From Pelagibacteraceae bacterium (GTDB lineage: Bacteria > Pseudomonadota > Alphaproteobacteria > HIMB59): a stretch of 64,000 nucleotides of DNA. Shown in pieces: positions 47,781 through 58,202 of this stretch. The position numbers and the translations under genes are program-made. Positions within the stretch are counted from its first letter, which is position 1. Each line of letters opens with the position of its first letter. Below the pieces are notes generated by a model. The model was not told the origin of the DNA. It worked only from the letters and a program-made list of their open reading frames with translations, and searched no databases. The stretch spans positions 248,001 through 312,000 of the forward strand of contig BOYI01000001.1 of NCBI GenBank assembly GCA_019651435.1, written 5' to 3'.

Positions 47781-48908
47781 TTAGCCTATCAAGTAATACC
47801 AAAGATACGCAATAAATATCGCAGGTATCGCACTATATAAAGTAGCTATAATTGCAGCTTTAGCAGAGATAGCTATAGCAGGAAAAAGAGCATCCCCATC
47901 ATTTGAAATAGAATTACCAATTTGAGCTGACATTGGTATTTGGCCCGAAACATACATTGAGGTAATCATAATCTGAGGACCACATCCTGGAATAAATCCA
48001 ATAATAATTGCCATTAAAGGAATAAATGGACCAAAATATTTTAAAGAGTCAAAGATCAAACCTTTTGTTGATAGATCAATTAGTTCATAGGTGACAAAAG
48101 CAATAATCACCCATACCGTAACGAAACAAGTAGTATCAGCAACCCTGCGTAATGAATTCTCATGTATTGAAGCCATTTGAATATCGGTCAGAGGATTAAA
48201 AACCCAAAGCAATATGCAATAAATTGCTAAAATAAATGAAAAGGAATGTATTAAATCAATTCCAAAAATATAAAAAGAAATCTCTATTTGAAAGGCATTA
48301 AGGATACCAAGAATTATTCCAGGTATCAAGCACATTAACCAGAAAGAATAAAAGTTTTTGGGTATTTTATTTTTTGGTAAGTTCTTATTTAAGTCTTTTT
48401 TTAAAGAGATTTTATTTATAAAGTTTTTAGTAAAAGGTTTTACTAGATATCCAAAAACTATTCCTGTTAAAAAAGTAACTGGAAGAATGACTAAAGCAGC
48501 TTGTGGTTTAGAAGCTATCAATAAAAAAGCAGCATCTCCCATAGTTGCTATTAAAGCAGCCAATACAGAACCAAAAGATACAACTCCCCTAGTATATAAG
48601 CTCATTACCATTATAGCTCCACCACAACCTGGAATTACACCTAAAAAAGCACTAGTTGGAATTTCATAACTTTTATTTTTTTCTATAAAACGTTGAAGAT
48701 TAAAATTTCTTTTTTCCAAGAAAACAAAAATTATTAGGGTTACACCAACAAAGGATGAAACAGCAACATAAGCATCACTAGCAGAAAATAATAAGATTTC
48801 TCTAGTTGGTTCAAAAAAAAATAAAGTCAAAATACATGAGAAAAGCATAATTTTAGAGAAACGAAGGTATTGAAATTTTCTACCTAATTGCATTACTAAT
48901 TCTGTCAT
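47781..48908 (-). CDS. Putative metal exporter of the ArsP_2-like 10-TM family
   Basis: 375 residues in two repeated halves, each with a proline-glycine-cysteine element: FLGVIPGCGGAIMVMSLYTRG at about residues 88-108 (given here shortened as PGCGGAI) and GFIPGCGPQIMITSMYVSG at about 310. This pattern fits the putative 10-TM heavy-metal exporter / manganese transporter family. It is divergent from a DtxR/MntR-like regulator, which points to manganese or iron. A perfect 18-base palindrome abuts its start codon, where a repressor would block the ribosome site or the promoter. Confidence 0.75.
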   Translation of the reverse strand: MTELVMQLGRKFQYLRFSKIMLFSCILTLFFFEPTREILLFSASDAYVAVSSFVGVTLIIFVFLEKRNFNLQRFIEKNKSYEIPTSAFLGVIPGCGGAIMVMSLYTRGVVSFGSVLAALIATMGDAAFLLIASKPQAALVILPVTFLTGIVFGYLVKPFTKNFINKISLKKDLNKNLPKNKIPKNFYSFWLMCLIPGIILGILNAFQIEISFYIFGIDLIHSFSFILAIYCILLWVFNPLTDIQMASIHENSLRRVADTTCFVTVWVIIAFVTYELIDLSTKGLIFDSLKYFGPFIPLMAIIIGFIPGCGPQIMITSMYVSGQIPMSAQIGNSISNDGDALFPAIAISAKAAIIATLYSAIPAIFIAYLWYYLIG

Positions 48909-48926
48909 TTTTAGCCTAGGCTAAAA
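48909..48926. promoter_or_regulatory. 18-bp perfect palindrome, likely metalloregulator operator
   Basis: TTTTAGCCTAGGCTAAAA is a perfect inverted repeat directly before the exporter ATG and 44 bases before the divergent regulator. DtxR/MntR-family proteins bind such symmetric sites with TAG(G)C half-sites. Confidence 0.65.
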
Positions 48927-48927
48927 A

Positions 48928-48939
48928 TTATAGCTATAA
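48928..48939. promoter_or_regulatory. Second palindrome in the exporter-regulator gap
   Basis: TTATAGCTATAA is a 12-base perfect inverted repeat one base beyond the 18-bp palindrome. It shares the TAGC core and could be a second weaker operator or overlap a -10 element. Confidence 0.4.
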
Positions 48940-48969
48940 CTAAAAATTAGTCAAAGTATACTTTACAAC

Positions 48970-49407
48970 ATGAAATATAATAAATATTGTCTAAAGATGA
49001 GTAAAGCTAGCGGTAAAATATCATCTCAATATTTAAATATTAGAAATCAGAATAAGAACGAAATTCTTGAGGATTATGTTGAAGCTATTCTTGAAATATC
49101 TAAGTTAAAGGGAGATGTTAAAAATGCTGATTTAGCAGAACATTTTGGAGTCTCTCAAGCAACTATTAATAAAAATTTAAAACGATTAATTAATTTTAAT
49201 TTAGCTAAATCTGAACCTTATCGATCTATTTTTCTAACTAAAGAGGGTAAAAAGCTTGCGCAAATAGCAAAAGAAAAACATGAAATTGTTTATAATTTTC
49301 TTATTAAAATAGGAGTATCTAAGAAAAATGCTCAGTACGATAGCGAGGGTATTGAACACCATGTCAGTGAAGAAACTCTAAAAATTATGAAAAGATTTAT
49401 TAAGTAA
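48970..49407 (+). CDS. mntR: DtxR/MntR-family metal-dependent regulator
   Basis: 145 residues. Winged-helix DNA-binding domain: EDYVEAILEISKLKGDVKNA, DLAEHFGVSQATINKNLKRL; then a dimerisation and metal-binding part with EKHEIVYNFLIKIGV and ... SEGIEHHVSEETL, whose Glu/His residues match the MntR/DtxR metal site. There is no SH3-like third domain, as in MntR. The start may be ATG 48970 or 48997 (SKASGKIS). Divergent from the exporter; it ends immediately against the convergent FbpB-like gene. Confidence 0.85.
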   Translation: MKYNKYCLKMSKASGKISSQYLNIRNQNKNEILEDYVEAILEISKLKGDVKNADLAEHFGVSQATINKNLKRLINFNLAKSEPYRSIFLTKEGKKLAQIAKEKHEIVYNFLIKIGVSKKNAQYDSEGIEHHVSEETLKIMKRFIK

Positions 49408-50978
49408 TTATTTTTTATCTTTTAAAACAATCTTTTTTTCTAAAAAACTATCAAAAAAATAAATTGCTACTGATAAAAATATTATGATTGTAAATGCGTG
49501 TAAGGCACCTAGTTCAAATAACTCATCTGATGAATACTCATAAAGACTAGTAGCTAATGTATTAAAATTAAATGGTCGTAATAACAAAGTAATAGGTAGC
49601 TCTTTCATTGTATCAACAAGCACTAAAAAAAATCCTGCCAGAATACTTAATTTAATTTGGGGTATGATAATTCTGAAATATGTAGTTGATGGTCTACGAC
49701 CTATCATTCGAGATGCATCATCAATTGATTTAGCAATTTTATCTAATCCAGACTCTAAAGAATTATTAGAAATAGATATAAGTCTTATTATTAAAGCAAT
49801 GATTAAACCAAATAAGGATATTGAAAATATCATGGGATGCTAATAATGAAATTTTGTTAATTAAAACCAAAACTCCTAAAGCTATTACAACCCCAGGCAG
49901 AGCGTAGCCCATATTTATAATTTTTTTATATAAACTTAATAATTTTGATTTTGAGAATCTAGATATGTAATTAATTAAAATTGAAAAACATACACATCCT
50001 AAACCAACATCAACCCCTAAAATTAGTGAGTTTGTCAAAGGAAGAAAAATAATTATCAAAGTTAATTTGATAAAAATTTTGGATTAATAAAAATAGCGTA
50101 AATAGCAAAGGTATCAAATAACCAAAAATTATTGGAATTGAGACAAATAATAAAACAAATACTGTTTTTGAAAATCCTAGCTGATATCTTGACCATTGGA
50201 TATGTTCATAGGAAGAATTATGAAATTTCTTATCTCCTCTCATTTTTACCTCAAATACATAAAGAAACACCATGATTAATAAAATTACCAATGACAATAA
50301 ATAAGCAGAGGGGATATCGTTTATGATAGAGATGTTATGAAATACACCAACTGTAAGAGTTTGTAGTCCAAAAAAATCTGCTACCCCATAGTCATTTAAA
50401 GTTTCCATTAAAGCTAAGGCTAATCCTGCTGCAATGCCTGGTATTGCCATTGGAATACAAATTTTAATAAAACATTCATAAGAGCTCTTGCCCATTGTTT
50501 TGGCAGCTTCTATGTACCTAGCTGAAAAATTAATTATAGCTATTCTTGTTAACACATAGACGTAAGGAAATAGAGCAAAACTTAAAATAAGAGATCCAAA
50601 AAAACTATTTCTTATAGAAATTCCATCGTAAGATATAAAAAAATATTTCAAGTATCCCCCTGGTTCAAGTAATTCTGCATAAGTATAAGCTGAAATATAT
50701 GCAGGCACTCCTAAGGGGAGAATAGATAAAATTTGAATAATCTTCCTTCCTGGATAATCAGTCATTGTATTAAACCAAGCTAATGGAACACTTATTATAA
50801 GAATGAATATACTTACTAATAAAACTATTTTTGAGGAGCCTAGTATGTACCTTGAAGTATATAGATTTTGAGCGCTACTTATTGACGAAAGCCCATTAAT
50901 AATAATTATCATAATAGGTGAGAGTAAAAGAATGCTTATAAAAAAAAATAAAACTAATTTAAAATAACTGTTATTCAT
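49408..50978 (-). CDS. Iron(III) ABC transporter permease, FbpB-like (two frameshifts)
   Basis: A double-length permease of about 523 residues, rejoined. The first half has the EAA loop RYIEAAKTMGKSSYECFIKI and LMETLNDYGVADFFG, and the second half SIDDASRMIGRRPSTTYFRI and LVDTMKELPITLLLRPFNF, both typical of FbpB/SfuB/ThiP permeases. Breaks lie near 50060 and 49825. No iron-binding protein or ATPase lies next to it in the window. It overlaps the LysE gene by four bases. Confidence 0.88.
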
Positions 50979-51571
50979 ATCATTATAACAAAAATACTAC
51001 ATAAAAGTAATAAGGCCATTGTTCTATTAAAATAAATTATCTTTTTTTGATCATTTAAATATTTTCTAAATGAATGACCAATTGCTGCCCATACAACAGC
51101 ACTTGTAGATGTTGATATAACAAAACAAATAAAAATTAAGATAAATTCAATTTCATAGGGAAATTTATTTTGTATGAATATAGCAGAACTAGACATAGAA
51201 ACTGTTACACCCTTAGGATTAATTATTTGAAAAAAATATATGTCTTTAAAAGTAAAATTTTTTGAATTTTTTTCATCAGAAAATGATGAAGAGGTAAAAA
51301 TTTTAAATGAAAGATAAGACAAGAATAAAACGGCAATAATTTTTAAAATCATGGCTATTGCAGGAAAAGATTTATAAATTTCTCCAATTCCGAGTAAGCA
51401 AAGAGTCAACACGGACAAAAATCCAAAAAAAACACCTAAAATAAGTGGAATTGTTTTTCTAAAACCAAAATTTACTGCATTAGTTGAAAGAATAATATTA
51501 TTAGGACCAGGGGTAATGGCGGCAGTCATCGCAAAAGTCAAAATCGGTGCCATAAAGTAGATGTATTCCAA
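50975..51571 (-). CDS. LysE-family translocator
   Basis: 198 residues with about six transmembrane segments. FAMTAAITPGPNNIILSTNA is the diagnostic N-terminal segment of LysE/RhtB amino acid exporters, followed by GVFFGFLSVLTLCLLGIGEI and the INPKGVTVSMSSSA loop. It may export an amino acid such as homoserine, threonine or lysine; the cargo is not known. It is coupled to the FbpB-like gene by an ATGA overlap. Confidence 0.88.
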   Translation of the reverse strand: MEYIYFMAPILTFAMTAAITPGPNNIILSTNAVNFGFRKTIPLILGVFFGFLSVLTLCLLGIGEIYKSFPAIAMILKIIAVLFLSYLSFKIFTSSSFSDEKNSKNFTFKDIYFFQIINPKGVTVSMSSSAIFIQNKFPYEIEFILIFICFVISTSTSAVVWAAIGHSFRKYLNDQKKIIYFNRTMALLLLCSIFVIMI

Positions 51572-51667
51572 AGTAGAAAGATATTATTCTTAAAATCTCA
51601 TAAATACACAATAAGTTATCAATTTGCCAATTAATACTTATTGATATATTTAAATATGACAATTTAA

Positions 51668-51753
51668 GGCGTTGTGGCGGAATGGTAGACGCGCCGGATT
51701 CAAAATCCGGTGAGGGCAACCTCGTGAGAGTTCGAGTCTCTCCAGCGCTACCA
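51668..51753 (+). tRNA. tRNA-Leu (anticodon CAA)
   Basis: 86 bases with a long variable arm: acceptor GGCGTTG pairing CAGCGCT, D-arm GCGGAATGGTAGACGC, anticodon stem CCGGA/TCCGG around TTCAAAA (anticodon CAA), variable arm TGAGGGCAACCTCGT, T-arm GAGAG-TTCGAGT-CTCTC and an encoded CCA. It reads UUG. Confidence 0.94.
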
Positions 51754-51764
51754 TCTTATAAAGT

Positions 51765-52236
51765 ATGAAAAATAAACAAAACTTAACCTCTGTTTTCTCT
51801 CTTTTTTCTACTGGAGTGACTATTATTACTAATGGAACTTCAAAAAAAGAATATTTTGGATGCACTGTTAATTCATTCACTAGTTTGTCCCTCGACCCTC
51901 CTCAATTTTTGTTTTGTCTAGGTAATGAAAATGAAAATTTAAAATCATTCAAAATTAAAAGTCCTGTAAATGTTAATATTCTCTCAAAATCTCAGGAAAA
52001 TTTATCCAATAAGTTTGCAGGAGATCTTCTTAATCGTTGGGATGGAGTTAGTTTTTCTATAGCCAAAAATAAAGTTCCATTTTTTTAAAAATTCTTTGGG
52101 TTTAATTGAGTCTTACGTAGAAAAAAAAGTTAAATCTGGAGACCATACTATTATAATTTGCCGTATTACCAATTTTGAAATTTTTAAATCTAAGAAACCT
52201 TTAATTTATTTTAAAAGTAAATATCGAAGCATTTAG
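51765..52236 (+). CDS. Flavin reductase domain protein (one frameshift)
   Basis: About 156 residues of the FMN-binding flavin reductase-like fold. FSTGVTIITNG, FGCTVNSFTSLSLDPPQFLF and NVNILSKSQENLSNKF are the normal conserved blocks, and SGDHTIIICRI is read after a frameshift near 52085. It would use FMN or FAD made by the ribF gene that follows five bases later. It begins 12 bases after tRNA-Leu. Confidence 0.88.
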
Positions 52237-52240
52237 TTTT

Positions 52241-53179
52241 ATGCAATATTTAAAAGTCGACTATAAAAATTTAAATATAAAAGAAGAGATATGTTTAACT
52301 ATTGGAAACTTTGATGGAATTCATAAGGGTCATAATAAAATTTTAGAAAAACTTAAAAAAGAAGCCAGTTCACTTAATGCCAAATCTGCTATTCTTTCCT
52401 TTGATCCTCATCCCAAGTTTTATTTTGATAACTCTCAAAGATTTCTTATTAACTCTAAACAAAAAAAAATTCATATACTTGAGCAAAAAAATATTGATTA
52501 TTTAATTGATCTTAAATTCAACCAAGAGCTTATCGACTTATCTTATAGTGATTTTGAAAATAAAATTTTATTTGAAAATCTAAAATTAAAAAAAATCTTA
52601 ATTGGTAATGATTTTCGTTATGGTAATAAAAGAAAAGGAGACATCGAAACGTTAAAATCTTTTTGTGAAAAAGCATCAATTTTATATGAAAATATCGATT
52701 TGTTAGAAGATGGTAAAAATACGAAAATATCCTCAACACAAATTAGAGAATTTTTATCACTTGGTAAAATTAAGAATGCTAATACACTATTAGAAAATCC
52801 ATTTAGTATCAAAGGTTTGGTAATAAAAGGTGATCAAAGGGGCAGGACTATAGGCATACCTACCGCTAATCTTGATTACCCAGATCAAATTATCCAGCTT
52901 CCATTTGGTGTATACGCTGTAAAAATTAAAGTCGAAGGCTTAGATAATAATTTTTTTGGTATTGTTAATTTTGGTAAAAGACCTACCTTTGACAAGTCTG
53001 TTGAAATTATAGAAGCCCATATTTTTGATTTTGATCAAGATATTTACGGAAAAAATATTGAAGTTTTTTTTGAAAGCAAAATAAGAGATGAAAAAAAGTT
53101 TAATGGTATAAAAGAATTGTTAAATCAAATAACTTTAGATATCACTATAGCAAAAGATAAATTAAATTATGGAAATTAA
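52241..53179 (+). CDS. ribF: Bifunctional riboflavin kinase/FAD synthetase
   Basis: 312 residues. The FAD-synthetase half has [17 protein letters not shown] and [16 protein letters not shown], with [15 protein letters not shown]; the riboflavin-kinase half (from about residue 185) has [18 protein letters not shown] and [16 protein letters not shown]. Its stop lies 11 bases inside ileS, matching the widespread ribF-ileS-lspA operon. Confidence 0.96.
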   Translation: MQYLKVDYKNLNIKEEICLTIGNFDGIHKGHNKILEKLKKEASSLNAKSAILSFDPHPKFYFDNSQRFLINSKQKKIHILEQKNIDYLIDLKFNQELIDLSYSDFENKILFENLKLKKILIGNDFRYGNKRKGDIETLKSFCEKASILYENIDLLEDGKNTKISSTQIREFLSLGKIKNANTLLENPFSIKGLVIKGDQRGRTIGIPTANLDYPDQIIQLPFGVYAVKIKVEGLDNNFFGIVNFGKRPTFDKSVEIIEAHIFDFDQDIYGKNIEVFFESKIRDEKKFNGIKELLNQITLDITIAKDKLNYGN

Positions 53180-55947
53180 AGATAGTATTTTACTGCCTAA
53201 AACTGAGTTTTCTATGAAGGCTGATTTGCCTAAAAAAGAACCTGCAATACTGGATAGTTGGCAAAAAAATAATTTATATGAAAGTCTAAGAAAAGACTCT
53301 AAAGATAAGGAAAAATTTATTTTACATGATGGCCCTCCTTACGCAAACGGTCATTTGCATATGGGTCATGCACTAAATAAAATTTTAAAAGATATCATTG
53401 TAAAATATCAGCAATTATTGAATAAAAATTCAATTTATGTTCCTGGTTGGGATTGTCATGGTCTTCCAATTGAGTGGAAAATTGAAGAAGAGTACCGAGC
53501 TAAGAAAAAAAAATAAAGACGATGTGCCAGTATTAGAATTTCGCAAACAGTGTCGAGATTTTGCAAATAAATGGATTGATATTCAAAAAAAAGAATTTCA
53601 AAGATTGGGTGTAATAGGTGATTGGGATAACCCTTACACAACAATGCACTATCATGCAGAAGCGCAAATTGTTAGAGAATTAGGGAAATTCTTAGAGAAT
53701 GGTGGTATCTATAAAGGCCATCGACCAGTCTTGTGGTCAGTAGTAGAAAAAACAGCTCTTGCAGATGCTGAGGTTGAATACCAAGATCATAAATCAACTA
53801 CTATTTACACATGCTTTCCTATAGAGAAATCTTCAGAACCTAAGTTTTCAGATCATTCAATTGTCATTTGGACTACTACGCCATGGACTATTCCTGGTAA
53901 TAGAGCTTTAGCAGTTCATGAAGATATTGAATATCAATCTTTAACGATTAATAAAAATGACATAAATAGAAAAGTTATCATAGCAAAAGATTTGATAGAA
54001 AACTTTATTAAAGAAAATGAAATTTCTGAGCATACTCTTAATTTTGAAATAAAAGGAAAAGAATTAATTGGATTAAATTGTAAACACCCTTTGTTTGACT
54101 CAGGGTATGATTTCACAGTACCTGTTTTACATGGAGATTTTGTAACAACCGAACAAGGAACAGGTATTGTTCATATATGTCCAGTTCATGGTATGGATGA
54201 TTTCCTTTTAGGTAAACAGCATAACCTAGAACTCCCAATGACTATTGATGAGGGGGGAATTTACTATGAACATATCCCAGTCTTTGCGGGAAAGCATATC
54301 TTTAAAGTCGATAAAGATGTTTGTGATGAAATAAATAAATGTAATAATTTAATCTCCCAAGGTGTTTTAATCCATAGTTATCCTCATTCTTGGAGATCCA
54401 AAGCGCCTCTCGTTTATAAAAATACCTCTCAGTGGTTTATTTCCATGGAAAAAAATGGATTAAGAGAAAAGGCGTTAGAAGCAATTGATCAAACTGACTT
54501 TTTTCCTAAGCAAGGACAAAATCGTTTAAGAAGTATGATCCAAGATAGACCCGATTGGTGTGTATCTAGACAACGCGTATGGGGCGTCCCTTTACCAATC
54601 TTTGTAAATAAAAAAACAGGTGAGCCATTAAGAGATAGCAATGTAATTGAACGTATTGCCTCTATATATGAACAAGAAGGAGGAGATGCTTGGTTTAACT
54701 CAGAACCTTCCAGATTTTTATCTCCTGATTACGACTCAAATGAATATGAGCAAGTTAAAGATGTTGTTGAGGTTTGGTTTGATAGTGGATCTACTCATTC
54801 TTATGTTTTAGAAACTAGAGAAGATCTCCAATGGCCAGCTTCTATGTATCTTGAGGGATCTGACCAACATCGAGGTTGGTTTCATTCTTCATTATTGGAG
54901 TCTTGGGGACAAGAGGAGAGCTCCTTTGAAAGTATATTATCACACGGATTTGTTGTTGATGGCAAAGGTAGGAAAATGTCTAAATCTATTGGAAATGTTA
55001 TTTCTCCAGATGAAATTATAAATAATAAGTATGGCGCAGATATTTTAAGAATTTGGGTTGTGGCTTCTGATTATTCTGAAGATTTAAAAATTGATAACCA
55101 AATTATTAACTACCAAATAGACTCTTATAGAAAGATTAGAAATACGATTAGATTTTTATTGGGTAATTTAAATAATTTCTCCGTTAATGAAGCAGTGGAA
55201 TTAGAGCAAATGCCCGATCTAGAGAAATATATTTTGAATAAAATTTCCCAAATGAATAATGAATTAAAATCACTTGTTCAAAGGCATGATTATCATGGTA
55301 TTTTTGTAAAATTATTAAATTTCTGCACTTTAGATCTATCCGCATTTTATTTCGATATAAGAAAAGACTCTCTTTATTGTGATGGAAAAGATAGTCTTAA
55401 AAGAAGATCTGTTTCAACTTGTCTCCATATTCTTTTTGATTTTTTATCAAAATGGTTTTCTCCAATCATTTCTTTTACAAGCGAGGAGGCCTGGCAATCG
55501 AGACATCAAGACAACTCAACTAGTATACTTTCACAAACAATCACAGAAAAAGATTTCACATATTCTAATTCAAATTTAGAAAAAAGTTTTGATGAGCTTA
55601 AAAGAGTAAGAAAATCTGTTACCGCAGCACTAGAGATAAAAAGAAACGAAAAATTAATAGGATCAAGTCTTCAAGCTAAAGCGACAATCTATATCCCATC
55701 AGAAATTAAACAGATACTTTCAACATTAGATTTGGCTGAGATGTGTATTGTTAGCGGTGTAGAAATTAAAGATATTGCTGAAAAAACACCTTCATCTATG
55801 AATTTTGAAGAAGAAGATATTTTTGTAGATATTTCTTTGGCCGAGGGAGATAAATGTCAAAGATGTTGGACAATCTTACCGGAAGTTAAAGATAACCAAG
55901 ATCATCTTTGTAGTAGATGCGATAATGTTTGGAAATCTTTTCAATAA
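53169..55947 (+). CDS. ileS: Isoleucyl-tRNA synthetase (one frameshift)
   Basis: Charges tRNA-Ile; about 925 residues. The HIGH motif is [11 protein letters not shown] and the KMSKS motif is [10 protein letters not shown]. The editing domain has [15 protein letters not shown], and a C-terminal zinc finger is CQRCWTI with CSRCDNVW. The frame breaks at about 53510 in an A9 run between EEYRAKKK and [10 protein letters not shown]. Since ileS is essential, this is strong evidence of sequencing error. It overlaps lspA by 23 bases. Confidence 0.96.
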
Positions 55948-56410
55948 TAAAAGCAATCTAAATCTTCTGATTTTTTCAATAATTCTTTTAATCATTGATC
56001 AAGTCAGTAAAGCAATGATTGTAAGTCAGTTTGATTTATATGAAAGTATTCCGGTAGCTCCTTTTTTTAATTTAACTTTTGTTGTTAATTATGGATTTGC
56101 ATTTGGTTTTTTGAATAGCCCTTCTTTAAATCAAATTATTGTGAGTATAGTAATTTTATCTATTATTATTTATTTCTTATATTTGCTGATTAAAACTCAA
56201 GATCATTTTTTTAAGATATGCTTAGTCCTGATATTGTCAGGAGCTGTAGGAAATTTCTTAGATCGAATTTTTAGAGGATATGTAGTTGATTTTATTGATA
56301 TTTATGTATTTAACTATCATTGGCCTGCATTTAATATTGCTGATAGCTGTATAAGTATAGGTTTTGTGATACTTATATTTAACATTTTATTTTTGAATAA
56401 AAAAATATGA
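55925..56410 (+). CDS. lspA: Lipoprotein signal peptidase II
   Basis: Cleaves prolipoproteins; 161 residues, four transmembrane segments. The catalytic aspartates lie in GAVGNFLDRIFRGYVVDFID and AFNIADSCISIG. Intact; its TGA overlaps the next ATG. Confidence 0.95.
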   Translation: MFGNLFNNKSNLNLLIFSIILLIIDQVSKAMIVSQFDLYESIPVAPFFNLTFVVNYGFAFGFLNSPSLNQIIVSIVILSIIIYFLYLLIKTQDHFFKICLVLILSGAVGNFLDRIFRGYVVDFIDIYVFNYHWPAFNIADSCISIGFVILIFNILFLNKKI

Positions 56411-56722
56411 AAAAAACTTTTATTTTACTTACGCTTTTAAGCTTATTAATTGGCTGTCAAAGAGAAAAAGCTAATGAAGTAGGGGTCGGATATAATAAAT
56501 CTCTAATTATTCCACCAACAAATGATTTACCAGCACCAGGATCCACTCAAGAGACTACTAGAAAGTAATCAAAGTTCAAATCCTTTGGTTGATTCTATTC
56601 TCACTCAAACAGAAGCTGATCAAGCTAACCCTTCAATAATTGATCAAATTGATCAAGAGAGTGGATATAAAACTGATGAGAACTTTTTTCAGTGGCTATT
56701 TAAAGGCAAAAGTAAAAGATAA
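56407..56722 (+). CDS. DUF3035/BamF-like small lipoprotein (one frameshift)
   Basis: About 104 residues. LLTLLSLLIGCQREK is a lipoprotein signal with lipobox LIGC. The mature part has VGYNKSLIIPPTNDLPAPG, the DUF3035 pattern of LxxPPxxDLPxP; BamF of Caulobacter, an outer-membrane assembly lipoprotein, belongs to this family. The second half (SNPLVDSILTQTEADQANPS) is in another frame after an indel near 56560. It follows lspA, as it does in other alphaproteobacteria. Confidence 0.8.
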
Positions 56723-56749
56723 TTAATATTTACTTATATATATTTATAA

Positions 56750-57907
56750 ATGAAAATAAAAAATAATTTAAATTCTTTAAATTTTAAAACTAAAAAGAAT
56801 GTTGATTATTTATTAGAAGATTTCTTTAAAATAGATTTATTTAATCCAATCACTGATAAAAATTATTTTTCTCAATACGATTTTTCATTATTTAAAAATA
56901 AGAAATATCGAGTTCATGTATTTGGAATGGGGGGCTCTTCTTTAAGCGCAAAACTTTTAATGCAGTTTTTAGCTCCAGAAAAAATTAATACAGAATTATT
57001 TATTTATGATAATCCTTCACCAATTCAACTAGACTCAAATCTATCTAGGATAAAAATATCAAAGCATGATTTATTTATTTTTATTTCTAAATCAGGCAAT
57101 ACAGTGGAGACAAAATTTTTTCTTCATTGGATCATTAAATACCTAAAAAAAAATAATATTAAAAATATTTATAAGCATTTTTTATTTATCACTGAAAATA
57201 AAAATAATTACTTAAATAATTTTGCTCAGAAAAATAAGATAAGAACATTTGAACATGACCCACAAATTGGTGGGAGGTTTAGTATTTTTTCAATCACAGC
57301 TCTTTTGCCAATAATTGCTATGGGCTACTCTTTAGGAAGTCTTATTAATTCTTTCAAAAAAGCCAAAGAATTAATGAAAAAAAACCACAAAAAACTGGCA
57401 TTAAATATTATTTCTTCACAAGTTTATGAAAAAAACAAAGGTCTTAATATTGTAGTTGGTCTAAATTATCACGATAAATTACGAACTCTAAACGAATGGT
57501 ACCGTCAGATTTTTGCTGAAAGTCTTGGTAAAAATAAAAAAGCAATTAATTACATTAGCGCCTTTGGATCTATTGATCAGCATAGTCAATTTCAACTCTT
57601 TATTGATGGCCCAAGGGATAAACAATTTATTTTTTTTAAAATAAAAAATTCCACAAAACCAATAAATTCAATCCAAGATCTTATTCTTAATAATAATCTC
57701 TTATCCACTTTAGAAAAGGGAGCTATTAAAACCTTAGAATTAGAAAAATTTTTAGTTAATCAAATAATTATAGATGATAATTTTGATGATTATTCTTACC
57801 TTTTAATCTATTTGATTTTTGATATTTACTTGAGAGCAAAAATTGAAAAAATTAATTTTTTAGATCAACCTGCAGTTGAAGTTTTAAAGAAGAATACCAG
57901 AGCGTAA
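56750..57907 (+). CDS. pgi: Glucose-6-phosphate isomerase
   Basis: 385 residues, shorter than the E. coli enzyme but near the length of short alphaproteobacterial forms. SIS-domain phosphosugar contacts are GMGGSSLSAK and ISKSGNTVETKF; GGRFSIFS, EWYRQIFAESLGK and SIDQHSQFQLFIDGP are PGI signatures. It gives the cell a route into or out of the fructose-6-phosphate pool and fits the sugar genes in region 1. Intact. Confidence 0.9.
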   Translation: MKIKNNLNSLNFKTKKNVDYLLEDFFKIDLFNPITDKNYFSQYDFSLFKNKKYRVHVFGMGGSSLSAKLLMQFLAPEKINTELFIYDNPSPIQLDSNLSRIKISKHDLFIFISKSGNTVETKFFLHWIIKYLKKNNIKNIYKHFLFITENKNNYLNNFAQKNKIRTFEHDPQIGGRFSIFSITALLPIIAMGYSLGSLINSFKKAKELMKKNHKKLALNIISSQVYEKNKGLNIVVGLNYHDKLRTLNEWYRQIFAESLGKNKKAINYISAFGSIDQHSQFQLFIDGPRDKQFIFFKIKNSTKPINSIQDLILNNNLLSTLEKGAIKTLELEKFLVNQIIIDDNFDDYSYLLIYLIFDIYLRAKIEKINFLDQPAVEVLKKNTRA

Positions 57908-57908
57908 C

Positions 57909-58202
57909 CTGATAGAAAAATTAATAAAACTATTTAAAGCTAAGTCTTTTTTTCATTTAACTAAGATTTTTATTGTATTTGCTTTAGCAGGATCTTTATC
58001 GGTTATTATTTCTGATCCAATTTTAAAGATTATTAATTTAAATGAAATTATTACTTTTTATCCTCTTTATTTATTAATCAGATTAATAATTATTTTTCCT
58101 TTGTATCAGATAACTTTAATGGCTGTCTCATTTTGCTTTGGTGAATATACTTATTTTAAAAAATTTATGATTAAATTCTTAAATTATTTTCGGTTTCGTT
58201 AA
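57909..58202 (+). CDS. Small two-helix membrane protein, DUF6787-like
   Basis: About 97 residues in a frame that opens next to the pgi stop: IEKLIKLFKAKSFFHLTKIF, a hydrophobic IVFALAGSLSVIIS, a loop, LLIRLIIIFPLYQITLMAVS, FCFGEYTYF, and a basic end KFLNYFRFR. The layout fits the prolipoprotein-linked DUF6787 two-helix proteins. The start codon is unclear (CTG 57909 or an indel). The stop overlaps rsmD by four bases. Confidence 0.5.
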   Translation: MIEKLIKLFKAKSFFHLTKIFIVFALAGSLSVIISDPILKIINLNEIITFYPLYLLIRLIIIFPLYQITLMAVSFCFGEYTYFKKFMIKFLNYFRFR

